Of a DNA stretch of 64,000 nucleotides, positions 8,330-16,962 are shown piece by piece. The translations under genes were made by a program, and so were the position numbers. The notes below the pieces were generated by a model. The model saw only the letters and a program-made list of their open reading frames with translations. It was not told where the DNA came from and made no database searches. Each line of letters opens with the position of its first letter. The first letter of the stretch is position 1. Source of the stretch: Caulobacter sp. (GTDB lineage Bacteria > Pseudomonadota > Alphaproteobacteria > Caulobacterales > Caulobacteraceae); NCBI GenBank assembly GCA_028291055.1, contig JAQGIP010000034.1:1-64000 (forward strand). The letters are read 5' to 3'.

Positions 8330-9472
8330 CTAGAGGGAGCGGCCGATGACTTCCATCATGATCTCGGACGTGCCGCCGAAGATCCGCGTGATGCGCGCGT
8401 CACGCCACATCCGCGCGATCGGATACTCGTTCATGTATCCGGCCCCGCCATGCAGCTGCAGGGCCTTGTCGCAAACCTCCCACTGCAGCTCGGTATGGAA
8501 CAGCTTGGCGGCGGAGGCTTCCACCGCCGTCAGCTTGCCGGCCCGGTGGCGCAGCAGCGCCCAGTCGATATGGGCCCAGCCGGCCTGCAGCCGCGCGGCC
8601 AGGTCGGCCAGCACGAAGCGGGTGTTCTGGAAGTCGAAGATGGTCTGGCCGAAGGCCTTGCGGTCCTTCACGAAGGCCACCGCCTCATCGAACGCGCGCT
8701 GGGCCGCGGCCTGGGCGGCGATGGCGATGGCCAGCCGTTCTTGCGGCAGCTGGTTCATCATGCAGACGAAACCGCGCCCCTCCTCACCCAGGCAGTTGGT
8801 GATCGGCACGCGCACATTGTCGAAGAACAGCTCCGACGTATCCGCCGAATGCTGGCCGATCTTGTCCAGGTTGCGCCCCCGCGCGAACCCCTCGCGCGTC
8901 GCTTCGACCAACACCAGGGAGATGCCCTTGGCGCCCAGTTCCGGATTGGTCTTCACCGCCACGATGATCAGGTCGGCGTTCTGGCCGTTGGTGATGTAGG
9001 TCTTGGAGCCGTTGATCACATAGTGGTTGCCGTCGCGCCGGGCCGTCGTCTTGATGCCCTGCAGGTCGGAGCCCGCGCTGGGCTCGGTCATGGCGATGGC
9101 GGTGATCGCCTCGCCGCTGATCATCTTCGGCAGCCAGTACTGCTTCTGCTCCTCGGAGCCGTAGTTGAGGATGTAGTCGGCGACGATATCCGACTGCAGG
9201 GTGATGCCGGCCGCCGACCCCGAATAGGCCAACTCCTCGTCGATCACCGCGTTGTAGCCAAAGTCGAGGCCCAGCCCGCCATAAGCCTCCGGCAGCGTCG
9301 GGCACAGCAGCCCGGCCTCGCCGCAGGCCAGCCAGAACTGGCGGTCGACGATGCCTTCGCTTTCCCAGCGTTCCAGGTTGGGCGTCAGGGCCTTGTCGAA
9401 GAACTTGCGCACCTGATCTCGAAACACGTGGTGATTTTCGTCGAAGCCGACGCGGCTCGCGGTCTGCAGCAT
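8330..9472 (-). CDS. Acyl-CoA dehydrogenase (long-chain/isovaleryl-type)
   Basis: This FAD enzyme of 380 aa would introduce an alpha,beta double bond into an acyl-CoA. Visible signatures are MTEPSAGSDLQGIKTTA (flavin/substrate loop), a helix LPQERLAIA that carries the catalytic Glu in LCAD/IVD-type enzymes, and LHGGAGYMNEYPIARMWRDARITRIFGGTSEI split across the C-terminal domain. Gly replaces the Glu used by MCAD-type enzymes, as is usual for this branch. The start at 9472 follows GGAGGAAACA. It is transcribed with the downstream ThDP lyase and divergently from the crotonase at 9676. The electron acceptor (ETF) is not encoded nearby. Confidence 0.9.
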   Translation of the reverse strand: MLQTASRVGFDENHHVFRDQVRKFFDKALTPNLERWESEGIVDRQFWLACGEAGLLCPTLPEAYGGLGLDFGYNAVIDEELAYSGSAAGITLQSDIVADYILNYGSEEQKQYWLPKMISGEAITAIAMTEPSAGSDLQGIKTTARRDGNHYVINGSKTYITNGQNADLIIVAVKTNPELGAKGISLVLVEATREGFARGRNLDKIGQHSADTSELFFDNVRVPITNCLGEEGRGFVCMMNQLPQERLAIAIAAQAAAQRAFDEAVAFVKDRKAFGQTIFDFQNTRFVLADLAARLQAGWAHIDWALLRHRAGKLTAVEASAAKLFHTELQWEVCDKALQLHGGAGYMNEYPIARMWRDARITRIFGGTSEIMMEVIGRSL

Positions 9473-9675
9473 TGTTTCCTCCGAGGCCGAGCCCCTGGCT
9501 CTTGTTTTGATTATCGTCCTGTCGACGTCGCGCTTCGGTCGAGGGAAACGCGCTGCACGCCCGGGCCTCAAACTACAGAGGCTCAAGATAATAGTATATG
9601 GTTCAGTTTTTGATCCAAGCCCCTGACGCAACGCAGGCGATGACCAACGGGCCTCCCGCGTGCCAAGGTGTAGCG
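9473..9675. promoter_or_regulatory. Divergent promoter region
   Basis: This 203-base gap separates the divergent acyl-CoA dehydrogenase and crotonase genes and holds no plausible gene. Its only AT-rich part, AGATAATAGTATATGG near 9586-9601, shares AATAGT with the elements at 21940 and 22052 but not their full sequence. It is the likely site of the two promoters. Confidence 0.35.
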
Positions 9676-10674
9676 ATGAGCCCTCCGGCCACCCCCATTC
9701 CCTGGCTCGACAAAGCCGCCATCGCGGCCGCCCGCTACGCGCCGGAAGACTTCGGCCCGGCCACGGCGCGCCCCTGGGTGGCGATCGATCTGCGCGAAGC
9801 CGGAGCCCGCGAACAGCTGGGGGATGCGCCCTGGCTGTCCACCCTGCCCTGCCCCGTCATCGCCCTTTGTGAGGATGACGGCGATCCGCCCCCGGCCTGC
9901 GACGCCGCCGTCGAGCGTCCGGAAGCCCTGGCCGCCATCGCCGCGACGGTGGAGGCCGCGCCCCTGGCCGCCATGACCCTGGTGCAGCTCCTGCGCCTGA
10001 TCGAATCCCTCTCCGCCGACCAGGCGCTCACCGCCGAGTCCCTGGCCTACGCGGTGCTGCAGAGCGGCCCTGAGTTCAAGCGCTGGCTGGCAACCGCCCC
10101 CACCCCGGCCTCACCCGCCGCCGAGCCCGGCCCGGCGGTGCTTGTGGACCGCAAGGATGACCGCCTGCGCCTCACCCTCAACCGCCCCGGCCGCCACAAC
10201 GCCCTGTCGATGGAGATGCGTGACGCCTTGGTCGAGGCCCTGGACCTCGCCGCCCTGGATGACGCGATCACCGAAATCACCCTGGAGGGCGCCGGCAAAT
10301 GCTTCTCCATCGGCGGCGACCTGGCCGAGTTCGGTCGCGCCCCCGACCCCGCCAGCGCCCACTGGGTGCGCAGCATCCGCTCCCCCGCCCGCTCGGCCCA
10401 GCGTTGCGGCCCCAAACTCCACGCGCGGGTGCACGGCGCCTGCATCGGCGCGGGGGTCGAACTGCCGGCCTTCGCCCATCGCGTCACGGCCGCCGCCAAC
10501 AGCCATTTCCAACTGCCGGAACTGAAGATGGGCCTGCTGCCCGGCGCCGGCGGCTGCGTCAGCCTCAGCCGCCGCATCGGCCGCCACCGCACCGCGCTCC
10601 TCTGCCTGACCGGCCGGCGCATTAATGCCGCGACCGCGCTGGCCTGGGGCTTGGTGGACGACATCGCCGGCTGA
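9676..10674 (+). CDS. Enoyl-CoA hydratase with an N-terminal extension
   Basis: This is a 332-aa crotonase-family protein in which the crotonase domain begins only near residue 155 (VLVDRKDDRLRLTLNRPGR). Both catalytic glutamates of true hydratases are present: GAGVEL and FQLPELKMG. The oxyanion-hole residues lie in CFSIGGDLAEF. The first ~150 residues match no motif I recognise and may be an interaction domain. I choose ATG 9676 because AAGGTG precedes it and the 26 residues before it look unlike protein. It is divergent from the acyl-CoA dehydrogenase and converges on the amidohydrolase gene. Confidence 0.8.
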   Translation: MSPPATPIPWLDKAAIAAARYAPEDFGPATARPWVAIDLREAGAREQLGDAPWLSTLPCPVIALCEDDGDPPPACDAAVERPEALAAIAATVEAAPLAAMTLVQLLRLIESLSADQALTAESLAYAVLQSGPEFKRWLATAPTPASPAAEPGPAVLVDRKDDRLRLTLNRPGRHNALSMEMRDALVEALDLAALDDAITEITLEGAGKCFSIGGDLAEFGRAPDPASAHWVRSIRSPARSAQRCGPKLHARVHGACIGAGVELPAFAHRVTAAANSHFQLPELKMGLLPGAGGCVSLSRRIGRHRTALLCLTGRRINAATALAWGLVDDIAG

Positions 10675-10681
10675 GCGTGCG

Positions 10682-12121
10682 CTAGACGTCCGTACGGGTT
10701 GGCTCGACAAGCTGGCGATCGAGCGACGGACCCGCCCAGACGGGGTCACCCGCCTTCAGGGTCAGCCGCACGTCCACATCCCCCAAGGCCTCACGGGCTC
10801 GCGCCCACGGCCGGTCGAGCAACGCCACATCCGCCGGCCCGCCCACGGCCAGCCGCCGCGACGGGCCGCCGGGCAGGTCCGCCGCGCCCGTGTAGAGGCC
10901 CAGAGCCGCCTCGGGCGACAGGCGTTCGTCATCGCCAAGCACGACGCCCTCGCCGGTGCGGCGATCGACCGCCGCCTGCATGGAGGCCCAGGGGTCGGGC
11001 CGGCCATAGGGCGCATCGCTGCCGCCGGCCACCGGTATGCCCGCCTCGATCAGGCTCCCGGCGCGATAGAGCCAGGGAACGTCTTCCGCCTCCAGGTCCG
11101 CCCGGTAGCTGTCGCCGCGCTCGGCGATGAAATGGGGCTGGGTGACCACGGTGACGCCGAGTTCGGCCATCCAGCCGATCAGGTCCGGGGGCACGAGCGA
11201 GGCATGCTCGATCCGGTCGCCGGCCCGCGCCCCCGCCTCGGCCAGGCAGGTCAGCGTCACCACGAGATCGGGGACGGTGACGCAGTGGACCGCGATCGAT
11301 CGGCCCGAGTCATGGGCCCGCGCGATATCGCCCCGGAAAACCTCCAGGTCGGGCAGGTCGCCGTCGTGCAGATGGAACTTCACCGCCCCCGGCCGGATCC
11401 CGGCCTCGCCCACCACCGCGTCCAGCGACTGGCGACCGAACACCAGCAGGTCCTGGGTGAGTTCTCCTCGCCGCCTGGCATCGCGCAAGGCCGCGAACGT
11501 CGCCGCATCGTTGGCGTGGCCAGTATCGGTGACCCCGGTGACGCCCCGACGTGCGAGCAAGGCGCCGACCCCGCTAAGGTCGGGCCGTTCGGACCGCAGA
11601 TGCGCCGCCAGCCAGTCGTCGCCGTCGTACAGCCGCCCGGTCAGCGCGCCGCCGCGCCGCTCAAGGGGATTGTCGTCCAAGCCTCCCGACGGCAACCGCT
11701 CCAAAGCGGCCGAATTCAGGATCCACAGCCGCCCGCTCCTGTGCTGCACCCGAACCGGAACATCGCCGGCGCAGGCGTCGAGGAAGCCTCGGTCGATGTC
11801 GCCCGCCACCGCCTCATGATAGCCCACGCCCCGGATCCATCCGCCCGGGACCGACGCCACCGCGCTGCGGATACGCAGGGCCATGCCTTCGGCGTCCAGC
11901 GGCGGACCGCAATCGACCGACCGGAGGCTGGCGGCCAGGGCGAACAGGTGGATGTGGTGGTCGTGCAGGCCTGGCACCAAGGCGCCGCCGCCGCCGTCGA
12001 TGACGCGCTCGCCGGGTTCCGCGCGCAGTCCCGGCGCGATCGCCTCGATCCTGCCGTCCCGCACCCGCAGGCCGCTCAGCCGTCCCTCGATCTCGGCGTT
12101 GCGGATCAGCACGGCGCGCAC
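10682..12121 (-). CDS. Amidohydrolase (YtcJ-like, amidohydrolase family 3)
   Basis: This 479-aa metal-dependent hydrolase has the N-terminal beta sandwich, the metal-binding HHIHL motif in VPGLHDHHIHLFALA, and later metal or catalytic His/Asp residues in VHCVTVPD, IEHASLV and GGSDAPYG. The family acts on cyclic or linear amides, carbamates and related bonds. The role here is unknown, but in a ring-degradation island it may open a ring or remove an acyl group. It starts with GTG inside the last 16 bases of the upstream CoA-transferase gene, so both are on one transcript. Confidence 0.8.
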   Translation of the reverse strand: MRAVLIRNAEIEGRLSGLRVRDGRIEAIAPGLRAEPGERVIDGGGGALVPGLHDHHIHLFALAASLRSVDCGPPLDAEGMALRIRSAVASVPGGWIRGVGYHEAVAGDIDRGFLDACAGDVPVRVQHRSGRLWILNSAALERLPSGGLDDNPLERRGGALTGRLYDGDDWLAAHLRSERPDLSGVGALLARRGVTGVTDTGHANDAATFAALRDARRRGELTQDLLVFGRQSLDAVVGEAGIRPGAVKFHLHDGDLPDLEVFRGDIARAHDSGRSIAVHCVTVPDLVVTLTCLAEAGARAGDRIEHASLVPPDLIGWMAELGVTVVTQPHFIAERGDSYRADLEAEDVPWLYRAGSLIEAGIPVAGGSDAPYGRPDPWASMQAAVDRRTGEGVVLGDDERLSPEAALGLYTGAADLPGGPSRRLAVGGPADVALLDRPWARAREALGDVDVRLTLKAGDPVWAGPSLDRQLVEPTRTDV

Positions 12122-13497
12122 TCGCTGAGAATGGCCCGGGTGCTGGCGCCCGCCGCCTCGGTCGCGCCTCGAGGCCGGGGAAGGTCGTAGAGGGGGCCGG
12201 CTTCGGCCTGGGCGAGCGCCGCCCAGCGTCGCGTGCGTTCGCGCCGCACCGGCATCGTCAGATCACCGTCGGCAGCCAGGGCCGAGGCCGCCACGCCGCT
12301 CAGCGAAATGGCTTCCAGCACCCCGCCGCCCCTCTGCCAGGACGCCCAGGCGAGCAGGGCCGCGTGCAGGCCGGTCAGCGGGTCGGCGATGGCGTCGCCG
12401 CAGAACAGCCACTCGCCATGCACGCCGTGCATGCAGCGTGATAATCCCGCCGCCACGCCGGCGTCGTCTCCATAGCCGATCCAGCCCGCTTCCGGCTCGC
12501 CCCGGCCATGTCCGGAGATGGCGATCCAGGTGAGCCCCGGGCGGCGCGCGACGATCGCCTCGGCGTGGATGCCCAACTGGCCCAGGCCACGGGGCCTGGC
12601 GCTTTCGATCACGATATCCGCAGCCTCGATGAGCGCCGCGAGAGCGGCCCGGTCCTGCCCATCGCCGAAATCCAGCACGACGCTCGCCTTGCCGCCGTTC
12701 AGGGCGGCGTAGAAATCCTCCGACCCCGCGCGCGCGCCGTCCGGCCGCGACCGGCTCTCGACCTTGATCACCCGCGCGCCCATCCGCCCCAGCAGGTCGG
12801 CGCAGAGGGGCCCCGCCCAAAGGGCCGAGAGGTCCACGACCAGAGGTGCTGAGCGCCGGCCGGTGGTCAGCGCCGCGCCCCGCGCGACCGTTCGATGCCA
12901 GACAGGTGAGGCGCCGGCGTCGGGTTCGCCGACGGCGTCAGCCACCGCCAGCCCGAGCAGACGTCCGCGCTCCAGGGCCTGAGCCGTGGTCCAGGCGCCA
13001 AGGATGCGCCGAACGTCGTCCCAGCCGCCGACCTCGTCCTCCAGCCAGGCCGGCGCGAAGTCCCAGTCCGTGGGGCGCACGAGGCTCACGGCCATGACGC
13101 CGTCCGCCGTGCCCAGAAGCCGGCATCCGCCGCCGGGCGAGATCGCGCCCTGCCGCGTGAGCCCCGCCAGACGGCCGCGCTGGCCCAGCAAGGCCGCGCC
13201 CCGCAGTCCGCCGAACGCTGACCCTGGCGCCAGGGCGGCGAGCGCCAACAACGCCCCATCCGCGATGGCGGAAAGGCCGACGGGCGCCATCAGCGGGGGG
13301 CCGTCCCGACGACCCGTGACCTCGGCCATCCCCGAGCGGACCCAGGAGACGGCGGGGTGGTCCGGCGCATCGGCGGATTGGAAGCCCAACCCCAGGCCAG
13401 CAAGGAGGTGTTCGGCGTGGCGCGAAGCCTGGCGCTCATCGGGGTCGGCGTCCGCCGCGCCCTCGGCGCCGTCCGGGGAGCGCCATAACTTCGTCAT
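12106..13497 (-). CDS. CaiB/BaiF-type (family III) CoA-transferase with rearranged halves
   Basis: This 463-aa protein belongs to the family that transfers CoA between carboxylic acids. The segment that normally opens the family, VVDLSALWAGPLCADLLG followed by GARVIKVE, begins only near residue 230. The first ~210 residues instead resemble the middle and end of a family member (SGMAEVTGRRDGPPLMAPVG, then a DG-x-MAVSL segment). A second Asp-containing segment, GDAIADPLTGLHAALLAW, matches the catalytic-Asp region. The protein therefore looks like a truncated tandem or a circular permutation. The start at 13497 follows AGGAGGGC. It is the first gene of a two-gene unit with the amidohydrolase. 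Confidence 0.75.
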   Translation of the reverse strand: MTKLWRSPDGAEGAADADPDERQASRHAEHLLAGLGLGFQSADAPDHPAVSWVRSGMAEVTGRRDGPPLMAPVGLSAIADGALLALAALAPGSAFGGLRGAALLGQRGRLAGLTRQGAISPGGGCRLLGTADGVMAVSLVRPTDWDFAPAWLEDEVGGWDDVRRILGAWTTAQALERGRLLGLAVADAVGEPDAGASPVWHRTVARGAALTTGRRSAPLVVDLSALWAGPLCADLLGRMGARVIKVESRSRPDGARAGSEDFYAALNGGKASVVLDFGDGQDRAALAALIEAADIVIESARPRGLGQLGIHAEAIVARRPGLTWIAISGHGRGEPEAGWIGYGDDAGVAAGLSRCMHGVHGEWLFCGDAIADPLTGLHAALLAWASWQRGGGVLEAISLSGVAASALAADGDLTMPVRRERTRRWAALAQAEAGPLYDLPRPRGATEAAGASTRAILSECAPC

Positions 13498-13552
13498 CGC
13501 GCCCTCCTGTCCGGCCGCTCGTCCGCCACGAACAGTGGGGCGCATTACCTGG

Positions 13553-13574
13553 TACAATATTATAACACGTTGTA
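13553..13574. promoter_or_regulatory. Inverted repeat upstream of the CoA-transferase
   Basis: TACAA at 13553-13557 and TTGTA at 13570-13574 flank an AT-rich 12-base centre, about 60 bases before the CoA-transferase start. The gap 13498-13701 holds no gene. This is the only AT-rich patch in it and probably contains the promoter and an operator. Confidence 0.35.
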
Positions 13575-13701
13575 GTTTGTAGCGCGCATCGACCAGAGGC
13601 TCCGCCGCCAGGGGTCCGGCGTCAATGCCGACAAGCCAACAGCCGCAAGGCCTGATGTTCAGGCCGACGCCTCGGCGGCGAGATGCGCAAAGGGGGATCG
13701 G

Positions 13702-14538
13702 CTAGCCTTCAACGGTGGCCGAACGGCTGAGCGCTTCCCAGCGGCGATCCGACCTCTGCCGGGCGTCGCCCGCCGCGAGGCCCATTTCGAACGAATCCGC
13801 GCCGGCCAGAACGCGCGAGGGCGCGTCCGTCAACGCGGCCACCCTCAGGATCATCGATGCGACGTCATCGGGATCGCGCAGGATCGCCGTGTATGCGGGC
13901 GAGGTCATCATGGCGACCGTTGCGCCGACGGTTTCGTCGTAGGCGGGATCGAAGGTTGAGACCTGCAGCGATCCTGCTTCCGCAAAGCGCGTGCGCATCG
14001 CGCCGGGCTCGATCGCCGTCACGCTGATACCGAGAGGCGCGACCTCCAAGGCCAGGGTTTCGGCCAGCGCCGAGACCGCGGCCTTGGAGGCGTAGTAGAC
14101 GCCGGCGCCGGCGGTCGCGATCCGCGCGCCGATCGACGAGACCAGCAGGATCCGGCCGCGGCCCTGGGCTCGCATCGTGGGCAGAACCGCCCTGCTCAGG
14201 TTCACCGCGCCCATGAAATTTGTAGAGAGCTGCGCTTCGATCAATGTGAGCGGCATGTTCTCGATCGAGCCGACCCCGGAAAAGCCGGCATTGTTGATCA
14301 GGACGTCCAGCCGGCCGAACCGCTCGACGGCCTGGGCGACAACATCGCGCGCGCCTTCCCCGTCGGTCACGTCGAGCTTCAGCACCAGCAGCCGGTCCGC
14401 GGCCTGCGCGATCAGATCGGCGAGCGCGGCGGGATTGCGGGCGGTGGCGACGACGTTGTGACCCGCTGCAAGCGCCGCTTCAACGATCGAGCGGCCAAGC
14501 CCAACGGAACTGCCGGTTATGAGGAGGGTCTCTGTCAT
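13702..14538 (-). CDS. Short-chain dehydrogenase/reductase
   Basis: This is a classical SDR of 278 aa with TGSSVGLG near the N-terminus, NNAGFSGVG, and the catalytic YYASK. The stretch after it (VSALAETLALEVAPLGISV) is typical of the broad 'SDR5/retinol-dehydrogenase-like' oxidoreductases whose substrates cannot be guessed. The ATG at 14538 is chosen because the longer frame adds 23 non-conserved residues. It lies 87 bases downstream of the alpha/beta hydrolase, and both are divergent from the LysR gene. The three form a small unit that differs from the surrounding acyl-CoA genes. Confidence 0.82.
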   Translation of the reverse strand: MTETLLITGSSVGLGRSIVEAALAAGHNVVATARNPAALADLIAQAADRLLVLKLDVTDGEGARDVVAQAVERFGRLDVLINNAGFSGVGSIENMPLTLIEAQLSTNFMGAVNLSRAVLPTMRAQGRGRILLVSSIGARIATAGAGVYYASKAAVSALAETLALEVAPLGISVTAIEPGAMRTRFAEAGSLQVSTFDPAYDETVGATVAMMTSPAYTAILRDPDDVASMILRVAALTDAPSRVLAGADSFEMGLAAGDARQRSDRRWEALSRSATVEG

Positions 14539-14625
14539 GATGGGTCCTGTGCTGGCTGAGAGGCGGCCAGGGCGCGTGGTGGTGAAGGCGTCGTCCGTGT
14601 CGTCCACCAGCGCCGCCTGGCGGCC

Positions 14626-15657
14626 TTAGAGATGGTCGACATCGAAGATCGCCTGGGCGAAGGCGACAGGCGCCTCCTGGGGGAGATTGTGGCCCACGCC
14701 CCCGGTGATGAGCCGGTGGGCGTAGGGGCCCGTGTACTTCCCGGCATAGGCGGCCGGGTCGGGATGGGGCGCCCCGTTGGCGTCCCCTTCGAGGGTGATG
14801 GTCGGGACGCCGATCGGGGGACCCTTGGCCAGGCGCGCCTCGAGTTCGTCATACTGGCGCTCGCCGTCCGCCAGACCCAACCGCCAGCGGTAGTTGTGGA
14901 TCGTGATGTCCACATGGTCTGGATTGGCGAGCGCCGCCGCCGTGCGCTCAAACGTGGCGTCGTCGAAGGCCCATCGCGGAGAGGCCAGACGCCAGATGAG
15001 CTTGGCGAAGTCGTGGGTATTGGCGGCGTATCCCGCCCGGCCGCGCTCGGTCGCGAAGTAGAACTGGTACCACCACTCGAACTCGGCCTTCGGAGGCAAT
15101 GGCGCCCGGTTGGCGTCCCGGTTGCCGATCAGATAGCCGCTGACGGACACCAGGGCCTTGCAACGCGCCGGCCAGGCGGCGGCCAGGATGTCGGCGGTCC
15201 GCGCGCCCCAGTCGCAGCCGCCGACGATCACGCGATCCAGCCCGAGCGCGTCCAGCAGAGCGACGGCGTCGGTCGCGAAGACCGCCTGCTGCCCGTTGCG
15301 CAGCGTCGTTGCTGACAGAAATCGGGTGGTCCCGTAGCCGCGAAGGTAGGGGACGATGACCCGGTACCCCCGCGCCGCCAGCAGCGGGGCGACCCCGGAG
15401 TAGGTCTGGATGTCATAGGGCCAGCCGTGCAGCAGCAGGACAGCAGGGGCGTCTGGAGGCCCCAGATCGGCATAGCCGACGCTCAACGACCCGGCGCTGA
15501 TCTGCTTCAACGAGGACGCAAACCCAGGCGCGGCGCGCGCCGTGGCCGTGCCGCCGAGGCCGATGACGGACGCCGCGGCGGTCAGCGTCGCGGCGCCGAT
15601 GATCCCGCGGCGAATAGGATCGACAGAGTTGGGATGGGCTTCGGTCATGGTCATCAT
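14626..15657 (-). CDS. Alpha/beta hydrolase, epoxide-hydrolase-like, probably exported by Tat
   Basis: This is a 343-aa hydrolase. The N-terminus has twin Arg followed by a hydrophobic segment (RRGIIGAATLTAAASVIG, then ATARAAP), which looks like a Tat signal, so a periplasmic location is likely. The fold motifs are LLHGWP (oxyanion hole), GGCDWGA with Asp as nucleophile, and GVGHNLPQE with the catalytic His. An Asp nucleophile marks epoxide hydrolases and haloalkane dehalogenases. It is divergent from the LysR gene with a 75-base shared promoter and co-directional with the SDR. Either of two adjacent ATG codons (15657 or 15654) may be used. Confidence 0.8.
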   Translation of the reverse strand: MMTMTEAHPNSVDPIRRGIIGAATLTAAASVIGLGGTATARAAPGFASSLKQISAGSLSVGYADLGPPDAPAVLLLHGWPYDIQTYSGVAPLLAARGYRVIVPYLRGYGTTRFLSATTLRNGQQAVFATDAVALLDALGLDRVIVGGCDWGARTADILAAAWPARCKALVSVSGYLIGNRDANRAPLPPKAEFEWWYQFYFATERGRAGYAANTHDFAKLIWRLASPRWAFDDATFERTAAALANPDHVDITIHNYRWRLGLADGERQYDELEARLAKGPPIGVPTITLEGDANGAPHPDPAAYAGKYTGPYAHRLITGGVGHNLPQEAPVAFAQAIFDVDHL

Positions 15658-15669
15658 CCGAAACAGATA

Positions 15670-15687
15670 GGCCTTTGGAATTAGGCC
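15670..15687. promoter_or_regulatory. Candidate LysR-binding dyad
   Basis: GGCCT at 15670-15674 and AGGCC at 15683-15687 form an inverted repeat with an 8-base AT-rich centre. It sits in the 75-base gap between the divergent hydrolase and LysR genes, where LysR-type regulators usually bind. Confidence 0.45.
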
Positions 15688-15732
15688 GATTAGAGGAACA
15701 ATTCGGCACGACGTATTGCTGGAAACAAAACA

Positions 15733-16716
15733 ATGCGGACAACCGGACTAACCGAGTACGAGGCGCTTGACGCCGTCGCGCGCCTGAAGAACTTTCGCGC
15801 TGCAGCTCGTGAGCTTCGCATCTCGCCCTCGGCGCTCAGCAATGCGATCCGGAGCCTCGAAGCGAGGTTGGGCGTGCGGTTGTTCAACCGGACCACGCGC
15901 AGCGTAGCGCTCACGGAGGCCGGCGAGCAATTCGTGACCCGGCTTTCACCGGCGCTCGCCGAGATCGAAGCCGCGGTCGAGGCGGTCAATGGCCAGCGGG
16001 CCACGCCGAGCGGCACGCTGCGGATCAATACCCACTCGCTGGCGGGGCGGGAGATCATCGCACCCGTCGTGGCGGAGTATCTGCGTCGCTACCCGCAGAT
16101 GAAGCTGGAGATCGCGACAACCAGCGCCTTCGTCGACATTGTCGCCGGCGGGTTCGACGCCGGCATCAGACTGGCCGATACCCTGCCCAAGGACATGATC
16201 GGCGTCTCCATTGCGGCGGCCGAGAGCCGGGTCGTGGTCGGAACACCCGGCTATTTCGAGCACAATCCGATCCCTCGAAACCCGAAGGATCTGCTCGGAC
16301 ATCGCTGCATCCTGACCCGCGTGGGCGGCGGCGCCATCTGGCCATGGCCCTTTCAGCTAGGTGACAAGCGGCTAGGCCTCGACGTCCAGGGCCCATTGAT
16401 CGTCGACGAGCCCAACGTCGGCCGCGAAGCTGTGCTGGCGGGTATCGGGCTGTATTATATCAATGAATTCCTGGTTGCGGACGACATCGCCACGGGACGG
16501 CTGATCCGAGTGCTCGAAGACTGGACGCCGTCCTACGCCGGCATGAGCCTCTACTACCCAGGTCGCCGACATGTGCCCGCCGGCCTGCGGGCGTTCATCG
16601 ATGTCATCCGAGATGTGAACCGACGGGGCCAGGATGCGCCTGCTGAACGTGAGCTGAGCGCGGAGTTTCCAAACGCCGGCCAAGCGCCAGGAGCAGATAC
16701 AGGCTTGCCCGCATAA
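15733..16716 (+). CDS. LysR-family transcriptional regulator
   Basis: This 327-aa regulator has the N-terminal winged helix-turn-helix (FRAAARELRISPSALSNAI, then LEARLGVRLFNRTTRSVAL) and a C-terminal periplasmic-binding-like effector domain. Its sequence resembles the CrgA/DmlR-type group. It is divergent from the hydrolase-SDR unit and probably controls that unit and itself through the dyad at 15670-15687. The last ~25 residues are a charged, low-complexity tail. The gap 16717-16962 after it, before the convergent GntR gene, shows only a 10-base palindrome, ATGACGTCAT at 16778. Confidence 0.87.
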   Translation: MRTTGLTEYEALDAVARLKNFRAAARELRISPSALSNAIRSLEARLGVRLFNRTTRSVALTEAGEQFVTRLSPALAEIEAAVEAVNGQRATPSGTLRINTHSLAGREIIAPVVAEYLRRYPQMKLEIATTSAFVDIVAGGFDAGIRLADTLPKDMIGVSIAAAESRVVVGTPGYFEHNPIPRNPKDLLGHRCILTRVGGGAIWPWPFQLGDKRLGLDVQGPLIVDEPNVGREAVLAGIGLYYINEFLVADDIATGRLIRVLEDWTPSYAGMSLYYPGRRHVPAGLRAFIDVIRDVNRRGQDAPAERELSAEFPNAGQAPGADTGLPA

Positions 16717-16962
16717 GTGGACATTCGTTGAGCTGATTCTGCCGCCAGCGCTTTGCCGCGCCGCCTAGATCGGAGAGATGACGTCATGGCGTTTCCCCTC
16801 AGCCTTAGGAGTGTTTTTGTTGCCTGAACCGTGCCGTTTGCCGGGGACCAGCGTCTAGTTAGGGTTGGCTCGCATCTATTCCCGATATCGATGAATTTGC
16901 CGCAGGGCGCGCAGCGATCGATATCCCGGCGGCCAGGTCGCGATGCTTCAATCGATCCGGTG

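Noticed and set aside
16778-16787. Palindrome ATGACGTCAT between the LysR and GntR genes
   Set aside because: It is a single 10-base palindrome in a convergent gap, with no promoter to act on and no second copy noticed.
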